Origin: an uncultured Alphaproteobacteria bacterium
Lineage (GTDB): Bacteria; Pseudomonadota; Alphaproteobacteria; Rhodobacterales; Rhodobacteraceae
Reading direction: 5' to 3'
Length of the DNA: 61,905 nucleotides
Assembly: GCA_902625475.1 (NCBI GenBank)
Contig: CACOBR010000007.1
Span: 1-61,905 of the forward strand
Below, piece after piece: positions 27,915 to 35,892 of this stretch. Each line of letters begins with the position of its first letter. The stretch's first letter is position 1. Position numbers and translations under genes: made by a program. The notes beneath the pieces were generated by a model. It was not told the DNA's origin and ran no database searches. It worked only from the letters and a program-made list of their open reading frames with translations.

Positions 27915-28877
27915 ATGAAAAAAAGAGCCATTTTGTTAATAGGAAAATATGCTAAGGAAGAATGTAACTTATCAGTGTATGAACAAAATTTTTTTGTAAA
28001 TAAAATTGATGAATTAAGGGATTTAAAAAAAATTAAAAAAAATGATTTAGAGAAAATAGAGGCAATAGCATTTAAAGGTCATTCCGCAATTGATTTAGAA
28101 ATAATGAAAAAATTTCCATCCTTAAGACTTATATCAAATTTTGGTGTTGGGTATGACACAATTAATATAAATGATGCAAAAAAACTTAATATTTTAGTAT
28201 CGTTTACCCCTGATATACTAAGTGATGATGTTGCAGATATGGCATTAGCTCTTTATCTGGGAGTTTCTAGAAAATTAAAAAATGGATATGATTGGATCAA
28301 ATCCGGGAATTGGGCATTGCATGGTGAAATGCCGCTTAATAAAAAAATTTCTGGTTCTAAATGTGGAATTTTGGGGCTAGGTAGAATTGGTTTTGAAATA
28401 GCAAAAAGATTAGAGGCATTCAAAACTGAAATACATTATTTTTCTAGAAAACCAAAAAAAGTTTCTAGTAAATGGATATACCATAATGACCCTCTTAAAT
28501 TATGTCTTAATGTTGAAAATTTATTTGTAGCTTTAAAAGGTGGAGTTTCAACCAATGGCTTTGTTTCTGCAGATTTTCTTAAGGCTCTTGGGAAAGATGG
28601 AATAGTCATTAATATTTCTAGAGGTTCAGTAATAGATGAAAACTCCTTATTATATGCTTTAGAGAATGATAAAATATATGGAGCAGGATTAGATGTTTTC
28701 TTAAATGAGCCAAAAATAAATAATCGTTTTTTTGAATTAAATAATGTCTTTATGCAACCACACCAAGCATCTGCTACCATAAAAACAAGAAAAGCAATGG
28801 GGGAATTACAATTTCAAAATATTTTAAATTACTTTGAAAATGGTACCCCCTTAACTTTAGTGCCAGAATTAAAATAA
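27915..28877 (+). CDS. D-2-hydroxyacid dehydrogenase (glyoxylate/hydroxypyruvate reductase-like)
   Basis: This 320-aa D-isomer-specific 2-hydroxyacid dehydrogenase has GLGRIG at residues 154-159. The arginine after the second strand of the Rossmann fold (YFSRKP) suggests NADPH. The catalytic set is R236 (NISRGS), E265 (FLNEP) and H283 (QPHQASAT), with substrate-binding NFGVGYD near residue 75. Family members reduce glyoxylate, hydroxypyruvate or other 2-keto acids. The gene ends exactly where the convergent FAH-family gene ends (adjacent stop codons). Beside sugar-acid catabolic enzymes it could handle a two- or three-carbon 2-keto or hydroxy acid released from the pathway. Confidence 0.87.
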   Translation: MKKRAILLIGKYAKEECNLSVYEQNFFVNKIDELRDLKKIKKNDLEKIEAIAFKGHSAIDLEIMKKFPSLRLISNFGVGYDTININDAKKLNILVSFTPDILSDDVADMALALYLGVSRKLKNGYDWIKSGNWALHGEMPLNKKISGSKCGILGLGRIGFEIAKRLEAFKTEIHYFSRKPKKVSSKWIYHNDPLKLCLNVENLFVALKGGVSTNGFVSADFLKALGKDGIVINISRGSVIDENSLLYALENDKIYGAGLDVFLNEPKINNRFFELNNVFMQPHQASATIKTRKAMGELQFQNILNYFENGTPLTLVPELK

Positions 28878-29723
28878 TTATTTGTAATCAATAACTTTTT
28901 GTTTTTGTGATCCAAGGAAGTCAATTTCAAGTTCCATAATATCGCCATCTTTTAAAAAAACAGGTGGCTTCATACCAATTCCTACTCCTTCTGGTGTACC
29001 AGTTGCTATTATATCACCAGGACGAAGAACCATAAAATGAGATAAATGTGATATGATCTGACTGACAGTAAAAATCATATCTGATGTATTTGATTTCTGA
29101 ACAACTTTTTTATTTAGTTTAAGTTGTAAATTTAAATTTTGGGGATTTTCAATTTCTTCAGCAGTCACCAAAAAAGGACCAATAGGGGCAAATGTTTGTG
29201 CCGACTTCCCTTTTATCCATTGCCCACCTCTATCAAATTGGTATGATCTTTCGGAAACATCATTAACAATACAATATCCTGAAACAACTGAAAGAGCGTC
29301 TTTTTCAGAAAGATATTGGCAATGTTCACCTATAACTACTCCAAGTTCTACTTCCCAGTCAGTTTTCACTGAACCCTTTGGTATAATCACATTGTCATTT
29401 GGCCCGTTTATTGATGAAGTTGCTTTGGAAAAAACAATTGGCTCTTTAGGAATATCTGCATTAGTTTCTTTTGCATGATTTGCATAATTTAATCCAATAC
29501 AGTAAAAATTAGGAGTATCAGCTAAGCAACTTCCTAATCGAGAAGTTCTAGGAACTTTTGGAAGTTTGTTATAGTCAACATTTTTAATTTTTTCCAATGT
29601 TGTTAATGATACACTTTCATGAGTAAAATCAGAAAAGTAATCAGATAAATCTCTCATATTACCGTCTGGATCAATTAATCCTGGTTTTTCGTTGTCTATA
29701 TCACCAAAACGAACTAACTTCAT
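28878..29723 (-). CDS. FAH-family hydrolase (2,4-diketo-3-deoxy sugar-acid hydrolase-like)
   Basis: This 281-aa fumarylacetoacetate-hydrolase-fold protein has GLNYANHAKE at residues 77-86, metal ligands E124 and E126 (DWEVELGVV) and D155 (VNDVSERS), WIKGKSAQTFAPIGP and RPGDIIATGTPEGVG. Such enzymes cleave C-C bonds of beta-diketo acids or act as isomerases. Next to a KDF-dehydrogenase-like SDR and an altronate-dehydratase-family protein, the best-fitting reaction is cleavage of a 2,4-diketo-3-deoxy sugar acid to pyruvate plus a hydroxyacid (lactate from fuconate, glycolate from a pentonate). Generic automatic labels such as ureidoglycolate lyase are alternatives I consider less likely. Confidence 0.8.
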   Translation of the reverse strand: MKLVRFGDIDNEKPGLIDPDGNMRDLSDYFSDFTHESVSLTTLEKIKNVDYNKLPKVPRTSRLGSCLADTPNFYCIGLNYANHAKETNADIPKEPIVFSKATSSINGPNDNVIIPKGSVKTDWEVELGVVIGEHCQYLSEKDALSVVSGYCIVNDVSERSYQFDRGGQWIKGKSAQTFAPIGPFLVTAEEIENPQNLNLQLKLNKKVVQKSNTSDMIFTVSQIISHLSHFMVLRPGDIIATGTPEGVGIGMKPPVFLKDGDIMELEIDFLGSQKQKVIDYK

Positions 29724-29918
29724 AATTTAAAACTCTCTAAAAATCAGCTATTGATCTAAATATATTCCAATTAGAATACTTTTTACATAACTGGTTCATT
29801 CAAGCAATAAAAAAAATGTCATGTGCAAATTTTATTTTTAAAATATATGAGATCCTTATTGTTCTAGTTGATAATAATTAAAATTTAGAATATTTTAATT
29901 TTTTTAAATTTAGAGATT

Positions 29919-31421
29919 ATGAAAAATTTTGTTTTAAAACTGTCTAACGATGACAATGTGGCTGTAGCAAGGAAAAATCTACAAAAGGGTGATTTGGGGG
30001 CTCTTTCTCAAATTCCATTTGGTCACAAAATGTCAATAAGAATTATTTTGGAAGGAGAACCTATAATTAAGTATGGCCAGATAATTGGATATGCAAAACA
30101 TAATATAAATTTGGGTGAACATCTACATACTCACAATGTAGATTACAGAGAAGTGAACAAAAACTATGAATTCTCTGAGAATTATGTTCCTAAAAATGTA
30201 AATTCAGATAATACAAAGTCAAATTTTATGGGTTTTAAGCGATCCAGTGGATTAGTTGGAACTAGAAATACTATTGCTATTCTTACATCGGTAAATTGTT
30301 CTGCTACCGCAGCGAGAATGATAGCTGAGCATTTTTCTGATGACAAAATTAAGGCCTATCCTAATGTAGATAATGTGACTGCCTTTGTTCACGCAACTGG
30401 ATGTGGAATGGCTGATAATGGTGATGGGTTTGAGGCATTACAAAGAGTTCTGTGGGGGTATGCCAAAAACCCAAATGTTGCTGGAGTTCTTTTAGTAGGA
30501 TTAGGTTGTGAGATTAATCAAATTGATTGGTTGCTAGAGAGTTACCAAATAAAACAAGGTCCACAATTTCAAGTTTTAAATATCCAAAATTTATGTGGTT
30601 TAAGAAAAACAGTTGAAAAAGGCATTGAGAAAATTTATCAGATGTTACCAATAGTTAATAAAATGAATAGAAGCATCTGCTCTGTTTCCAATTTAACACT
30701 CGGTTTGCAATGTGGTGGATCAGATGCATGGTCAGGAATTACTGCTAATCCAGCTTTAGGTTATGCATGTGACTTATTAATTTCAAAGGGTGGAACGGGT
30801 GTGTTGGCTGAAACACCAGAAATTTATGGAGCTGAACATCTCTTAATTAAACGTGCTGCAAATAAGAATATTGGTAAAAAGTTAGTGGAAAGAATTGAAT
30901 GGTGGGAAAGATATACAAAAAGGAACTTAGGTACAATGGATAACAATCCATCACCAGGAAATAAGATAGGTGGAATAACCACGATACTTGAAAAATCGTT
31001 GGGGGCAATATCAAAAGCTGGGACATCAAAATTAAATGGTGTTTATAAATATGGTGAGATTATTAAAGATAAAGGGTTTGTTTTCATGGATAGCCCAGGT
31101 TATGATCCTGCATCTGTTACTGGACAAATAGCAAGCGGTTGCAATATTATAGCTTTCACTACTGGTAGAGGTTCTGCTTTTGGTTCAAAGCCATCACCTT
31201 GTATAAAAATTGCTTCAAATTCTAAAATGTTTGATAAGATGCATGAAGACATGGATATCAATGCAGGAGTAATTCTTACAGAAAATCAATCAATAAAAGA
31301 GGTTGGAGAAAACATCTACAATTTGTTATTAAATATTGCTTCGGGTGATAAAACAAAATCAGAAATTGAAGGGTTAGGTGATTTTGAATTTGTCCCATGG
31401 CAAATTGGAGCAGTTATGTAA
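29919..31421 (+). CDS. Altronate-dehydratase-family (UxaA/GarD) sugar-acid dehydratase
   Basis: This 500-aa fused dehydratase has an N-terminal SAF domain (residues 1 to about 80, with the metal-binding HTHN at 71-74) and the large C-terminal domain beginning RSSGLVGTRN. GCGMADNGDG and GLQCGGSDAWSG carry conserved cysteines, and SPGYDPASVTG is near the C-terminus. Characterised members dehydrate D-altronate, D-galactarate, D-arabinonate or L-fuconate, and (R)-sulfolactate sulfo-lyase is a cousin. The adjacent 2-keto-3-deoxy-fuconate-dehydrogenase-like SDR and FAH-family hydrolase favour L-fuconate or D-arabinonate. Divergent from the FAH gene across a 195-nt AT-rich gap that probably holds promoters for both. 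Confidence 0.87.
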   Translation: MKNFVLKLSNDDNVAVARKNLQKGDLGALSQIPFGHKMSIRIILEGEPIIKYGQIIGYAKHNINLGEHLHTHNVDYREVNKNYEFSENYVPKNVNSDNTKSNFMGFKRSSGLVGTRNTIAILTSVNCSATAARMIAEHFSDDKIKAYPNVDNVTAFVHATGCGMADNGDGFEALQRVLWGYAKNPNVAGVLLVGLGCEINQIDWLLESYQIKQGPQFQVLNIQNLCGLRKTVEKGIEKIYQMLPIVNKMNRSICSVSNLTLGLQCGGSDAWSGITANPALGYACDLLISKGGTGVLAETPEIYGAEHLLIKRAANKNIGKKLVERIEWWERYTKRNLGTMDNNPSPGNKIGGITTILEKSLGAISKAGTSKLNGVYKYGEIIKDKGFVFMDSPGYDPASVTGQIASGCNIIAFTTGRGSAFGSKPSPCIKIASNSKMFDKMHEDMDINAGVILTENQSIKEVGENIYNLLLNIASGDKTKSEIEGLGDFEFVPWQIGAVM

Positions 31422-31477
31422 GTATCAAATGAAGGTGCTGCTTTTTAAATTTAGTTTTTATATAAGAGGAGGTACTT

Positions 31478-32200
31478 ATGTTATTAAGTAGTAAGAAAAT
31501 CTTTATTACTGCAGCAGGTCAAGGAATTGGTAGAGCAATAACAGAAAGATTTATTAAAGAAGGAGGTTCAGTTCTGGCTACGGATATTAATTATGAATTG
31601 ATAAAAGATATTGAAACCGAAAAAAAACAATTAGATGTTTTAAATAAAACTGAATTACAAAAAACAATATCTAATTTTAATCCAGATATACTCATAAATT
31701 GTGCCGGTTTTGTTCATTCAGGAACTATTTTAGATGCTAATGATGAGGAATTTGAGTTTGCAGTTTCTCTTAATATAAAATCGATGTTTCATTCTATTCA
31801 AGCAGCAATACCGTTAATGATACAAAAGGGAGGAGGATCTATTATCAACATATCCTCTGTAGTTTCATCAATTATTGGTGCCCCTAATCGATTTATATAC
31901 GGTACAACCAAGGCTGGAGTTATTGGTTTAACTAAATCTGTTGCTGTTGAATATGTAAAAGAGGGAATAAGGTGTAATGCTATTTGTCCAGGTACAGTTG
32001 ATACACCATCTTTACATTCTAGATTAAAAGATACGGGGGATTACGAAAAAGCCAAAAAGGATTTTATAGCCAGACAGCCTCTTGGAAGGGTAGGAAAATC
32101 TGATGAAATTGCTAGCTTGGCTTTGTATTTATCATCCGACGAAAGTATGTTCACAACGGGACAAACTCATATTATCGATGGGGGATGGTCAGTAGGTTAA
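31478..32200 (+). CDS. SDR, 2-keto-3-deoxy-L-fuconate dehydrogenase-like
   Basis: This 240-aa classical SDR has TAAGQGIGRA near residue 11, a DIN loop after strand two (NAD preference), NCAGF, and Y141/K145 (YGTTK). The block CPGTVDTPSLHSRL followed by RQPLGRVG and IDGGWS strongly resembles the group containing 2-keto-3-deoxy-L-fuconate dehydrogenase and human DHRS6/BDH2. It would oxidise the C4 hydroxyl of the 2-keto-3-deoxy acid made by the upstream dehydratase, giving the diketo acid that the FAH-family protein cleaves. A near-perfect Shine-Dalgarno AGGAGGT (31467-31473) fixes the start. It lies 56 nt after the dehydratase gene. Confidence 0.83.
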   Translation: MLLSSKKIFITAAGQGIGRAITERFIKEGGSVLATDINYELIKDIETEKKQLDVLNKTELQKTISNFNPDILINCAGFVHSGTILDANDEEFEFAVSLNIKSMFHSIQAAIPLMIQKGGGSIINISSVVSSIIGAPNRFIYGTTKAGVIGLTKSVAVEYVKEGIRCNAICPGTVDTPSLHSRLKDTGDYEKAKKDFIARQPLGRVGKSDEIASLALYLSSDESMFTTGQTHIIDGGWSVG

Positions 32201-32222
32201 AGTATGTTTTTTTTTAAAATAT

Positions 32223-33380
32223 TTATTTATCAATTGACCTGGCAATCAATTCTTTCATTATCTCATTAGATCCACCGTATATTTTCTGTACTCTTGCATC
32301 TGCATACATTCTAGAAATTGGATAATCTAGGATATACCCATAACCACCATGTAATTGCAAACATTCATCCATAATTTCATTTTGGATTTGAGATCCCCAA
32401 TATTTGGCCATTGAAGCGGTTGCTGCATCTAATTTACCTTTTATAAGACGGGCTATACATTCATTTACAAATGATCTAAACACTTCTGTTTTGGTCTTTG
32501 CTTCTGCAAGTTTAAATCTTGTATTTTGTAAGTCCATAATTCGTTTTCCAAATGCTTTTCTATCTTGTACATATTTAATGGTTTCCTGTAACGCGAAATC
32601 AATGGCTCCTAATGCGGTAATTCCTATGAGCAACCTTTCCCAAGGTAATTGGTTCATCATTTGGTAAAATCCTTGACCTTCTTCATTTCCAATCAAATTA
32701 GTGAGAGGAATTTTAACATTATCAAAAAATAACTCTGCAGTATCATTTCCTTTTAAGCCAAGTTTTTTTAGTGGTTTTCCTCGGCTAAAACCATCTGCAT
32801 TTTTTGTATCTAATAGAACCAGTGATATACCTTTTGCTCCTGCTGATTGGTCAGTTTTAGCTGCAACAACTATTAAATCTGCTGAACCGCCATTAGTTAT
32901 GAAAATTTTCGAACCATTCAATGTATACTGATTTCCATCTTTTTTAGCAGTAGTTTTTATAGCTTGTAAATCCGAGCCAGCACCTGGTTCTGTCATAGCA
33001 AGAGATGCTATACTTTTACCTTCAATTAATTTTGGCAACCACTCACTTTTCTGCTCATTAGTTCCATATTCGTTCAAATAGTGAATAACTATAGATTGAA
33101 TTCCATAACCCCAGCTGGAGTCTCCAGTTTTGGATTGCTCATATACTGTGATTGAGTCAAAGCCCATATCGCCCCCAACTCCACCATATTCTTCTGAAAC
33201 AGATCCTGACATAATTCCAGCATAACCAGCTTTTTCCCAAAAGGTTTTTGAAACTACACCCTTATTAACCCAGTCCTCAATGTTAGGACTCATTTCGTCA
33301 TTATAAAATTTTTGCACACTATCAGTGAAAAGTTTATGTTCATCGGTTACCCATTTGTTGAAAGGCGTGTATAGTGACAT
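32223..33380 (-). CDS. Acyl-CoA dehydrogenase, long-chain/isovaleryl type
   Basis: This 385-aa flavoprotein introduces the 2,3-double bond into acyl-CoA. AMTEPGAGSDL (residues 128-138) and KIFITNGG (158-165) are the FAD/substrate motifs. QLHGGYGY and YGGSNEIMKELIAR are at the C-terminus. The position holding the catalytic Glu in medium- and short-chain enzymes is Gly here (IYGG). E248 in PWERLLIG occupies the helix-G position used by long-chain (LCAD) and isovaleryl-CoA dehydrogenases. The gene is the last of a three-gene minus-strand operon with two M20 peptidases (13-nt gap), which suggests it oxidises the acyl group those enzymes release. Electron transfer flavoprotein genes are not in the window. 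Confidence 0.92.
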   Translation of the reverse strand: MSLYTPFNKWVTDEHKLFTDSVQKFYNDEMSPNIEDWVNKGVVSKTFWEKAGYAGIMSGSVSEEYGGVGGDMGFDSITVYEQSKTGDSSWGYGIQSIVIHYLNEYGTNEQKSEWLPKLIEGKSIASLAMTEPGAGSDLQAIKTTAKKDGNQYTLNGSKIFITNGGSADLIVVAAKTDQSAGAKGISLVLLDTKNADGFSRGKPLKKLGLKGNDTAELFFDNVKIPLTNLIGNEEGQGFYQMMNQLPWERLLIGITALGAIDFALQETIKYVQDRKAFGKRIMDLQNTRFKLAEAKTKTEVFRSFVNECIARLIKGKLDAATASMAKYWGSQIQNEIMDECLQLHGGYGYILDYPISRMYADARVQKIYGGSNEIMKELIARSIDK

Positions 33381-33393
33381 TTAAAATTCCTTA

Positions 33394-34557
33394 TTATAAT
33401 TGCATTTTTGTTTCTACCAATTCAGCCCAATATGAAGAACCAATAGGTAAAATTTCATCATTAAAAACGTATGTTGGACTGTGAACACTTGGAGTATCCC
33501 CGTTACCGATTAAGATATATGCTCCTTTTGCAGAATTCAACATATAAGAGAAATCTTCTGCGCCCATTATCTTTTCGGCATTTATTGTTTTTTTACCAGT
33601 TACTTTTTCTGCAACACTCATTGCAATCTCTGTATCATCTACGGAATTTTTCATTACAGGATAACCATAATTAAATTCAATTTCAGCTTTGCCACCATAT
33701 GCCTCAGCAATAGATTTTGATAATGAAAAAATCTTATCCTTTGCATTATTTTGAACCTCTTTATCAAAAGTCCTCAAGGTTCCTCTAAGGGTAACTATTT
33801 CTGGTATGACATTGAACGAAATAGTATCTGTTAGAAAAGTACATACAGAAACCACTACATCCTTGGTGGGGTTTATATTTCTTGACGCAATGCTTTGTAA
33901 TGACATTACTAAATTACTACTTATTACAATTGGGTCTATTGTTTCTTGAGGTTTGGCGGCATGTCCACCTTTACCAACTATTTTTATTGTAAAGGTATCT
34001 GCGGCAGCAAAAAAATCCCCAGATTTTATAGAAAATCTACCTAATTCTAAGCCTGGCATATTATGCATACCAAAGAATTCTTGAATATTAAATTTTTCTA
34101 CCAATCCGTCATCAATCATTTCTTTAGCTCCACCACCTCCTTCTTCTGCAGGTTGGAAGATAAGAGCTACTTTTCCATTAAAGTTCCTAGTATCAGCAAG
34201 ATATTTGGCAGCTCCTAATAGCATTGCAGTATGACCGTCATGTCCGCATGCATGCATAACTCCTGGATTATTTGAGGAATAATCCAAATTTGTTTGCTCT
34301 TGTATCGGAAGGGCATCCATATCGGCTCTTAAACCAATGACTTTCCCAGACATATTCTTTTTTCCTTCAATTAACGCAACTACACCGGTTCTGCCAATTC
34401 CAGTAAGTACTTCATCACACCCAAATTCTTTTAATTTAGTTTCAACAAATTTTGATGTTTCTATTGTATCATACATCAGTTCAGGATTTTGATGGATATG
34501 ATGCCGCCAAGACCTTATATGCTCAAATAATTCAGAAAACTGGTTTTTAATTGGCAT
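33394..34557 (-). CDS. M20D amidohydrolase (hippurate/N-acyl-amino-acid hydrolase-like)
   Basis: This 387-aa zinc- or manganese-dependent amidohydrolase has RADMDALP at residues 78-85, HACGHDGHTAML with metal ligands C104 and H106, and PAEEGGGGA with E138/E139. This Cys-x-His pattern is specific to the M20D (HipO/IAA-amino-acid hydrolase) branch. Such enzymes hydrolyse N-acyl or N-aroyl amino acids to the free amino acid and a carboxylic acid. It sits between an ArgE-like deacylase and an acyl-CoA dehydrogenase with gaps of 11 and 13 nt, so the three are cotranscribed. No signal peptide is present; it acts in the cytoplasm. Confidence 0.88.
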   Translation of the reverse strand: MPIKNQFSELFEHIRSWRHHIHQNPELMYDTIETSKFVETKLKEFGCDEVLTGIGRTGVVALIEGKKNMSGKVIGLRADMDALPIQEQTNLDYSSNNPGVMHACGHDGHTAMLLGAAKYLADTRNFNGKVALIFQPAEEGGGGAKEMIDDGLVEKFNIQEFFGMHNMPGLELGRFSIKSGDFFAAADTFTIKIVGKGGHAAKPQETIDPIVISSNLVMSLQSIASRNINPTKDVVVSVCTFLTDTISFNVIPEIVTLRGTLRTFDKEVQNNAKDKIFSLSKSIAEAYGGKAEIEFNYGYPVMKNSVDDTEIAMSVAEKVTGKKTINAEKIMGAEDFSYMLNSAKGAYILIGNGDTPSVHSPTYVFNDEILPIGSSYWAELVETKMQL

Positions 34558-34568
34558 TTAATTTAGTC

Positions 34569-35732
34569 CTAATTTGCATACTCATTTACAATAGACCTGA
34601 TAAACTCTGTTCCTTTATTGAGTTGATCTCTTGATAAAAATTCATTTGCCTGGTGTGCTTGTTCAATTGAACCTGGACCACAAATCACGGTACTATATCC
34701 TTCTTCTTGAAATTGACCAGCTTCAGTTCCATAAGAAACTTTTCCTGTGGAGTTATCTCCAGTAAGTTTTCTGACTAAACTTTCTGCAACTCCATCATTT
34801 TCTGGTTTAAGACCGGGTACCCAGTGATGTCTAGTAATAGCTATATTTGATTCTGGTCTTATCTTTTTATTTTGAGAATCGATCATTTCTGCATATTTCT
34901 CATATGCTTTTATAATTTTCTCGCCATCATCAAGAGGCAAACACCTTATATCTGTAGTAAAACTACATTTTTTAGCTGTAATATTAGATGCTGTTCCTCC
35001 ATTGATCTTTCCAACATGTAACGTAGTAAATGGTGGATAAAATAATTTATCCAAATCTCTAGGAGTTTTATTTTGATTTTCTTCTGTTTTATTTGAAATC
35101 CAATTTACTAATTTTGAAGCAGTCATAATAGCTGAAACACCACTTGGTAAAAGGCTTGAATGTACTTCGTATCCTGTAACTTCTGTATCAAGCCCTATAG
35201 ATGCTTTATGTCCATCTACTAGTTTTAGTAAGGTTGGTTCTCCAACAATTGCACAACTGGCTTTTGGTAAATTTTTACTCATTTCCTTAATCATAAAAGG
35301 GGCACCGATACAACCAACTTCTTCATCATAACTGAAGGCTAATTGGATTGGTCTATTTAATTTGGCGTCAAGCATATCAGGAACTAGCGCAAGACAAATT
35401 GCTATAAAGCCTTTCATATCGCATGTTCCTCTCCCATAAATTTTTCCATTAATTTCTTTTATTTTGAAAGGATCTGAATTCCAATTTTGCCCATCAACAG
35501 GTACAACATCGGTATGTCCAGATAGGATAACACCTCCTACCTCAGAAGGTCCTACATTAGCGTATAAATTAGATTTTGTTTTATCAGAATTATAAACAAG
35601 ATGTGACTCAACCCCAAAACTATGTAAATAATCTTTGATAAATTCAATAATTGGTAAGTTGCTATTTCTTGAAACAGTATCAAAAGATATTAATTTATCC
35701 AACATTTCTATAGGAGAAAATTTTTCTGACAT
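34569..35732 (-). CDS. ArgE-type M20 deacylase (acetylornithine deacetylase family)
   Basis: This 387-aa M20A metallopeptidase has H73 and D75 (SGHTDVVPV), D105 (GRGTCDMKG), the catalytic/ligand glutamates E137-E138 (DEEVG), and PGSIEQAHQANEF at the C-terminus, the usual ArgE ending. It cleaves N-acetyl or N-acyl amino acids to the free amino acid and carboxylate. It heads an operon with a second amidohydrolase and an acyl-CoA dehydrogenase and is divergent from a peptide ABC transporter across 160 nt. A catabolic N-acyl-amino-acid deacylase is therefore at least as likely as arginine biosynthesis, and I assign no gene symbol. Confidence 0.85.
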   Translation of the reverse strand: MSEKFSPIEMLDKLISFDTVSRNSNLPIIEFIKDYLHSFGVESHLVYNSDKTKSNLYANVGPSEVGGVILSGHTDVVPVDGQNWNSDPFKIKEINGKIYGRGTCDMKGFIAICLALVPDMLDAKLNRPIQLAFSYDEEVGCIGAPFMIKEMSKNLPKASCAIVGEPTLLKLVDGHKASIGLDTEVTGYEVHSSLLPSGVSAIMTASKLVNWISNKTEENQNKTPRDLDKLFYPPFTTLHVGKINGGTASNITAKKCSFTTDIRCLPLDDGEKIIKAYEKYAEMIDSQNKKIRPESNIAITRHHWVPGLKPENDGVAESLVRKLTGDNSTGKVSYGTEAGQFQEEGYSTVICGPGSIEQAHQANEFLSRDQLNKGTEFIRSIVNEYAN

Positions 35733-35892
35733 AAAAACCTCAATTTTTAAATTAAATGATAATGTAGATGAAAATCAATGACAAGAATACAAATTTTTAT
35801 TAATCATTTTACATGATTGAATTTATACCTAATTACTGTAAATTTATATAACTAATTATAGTAAATTTAAGACTCTTGATGGTTCAGTTATT

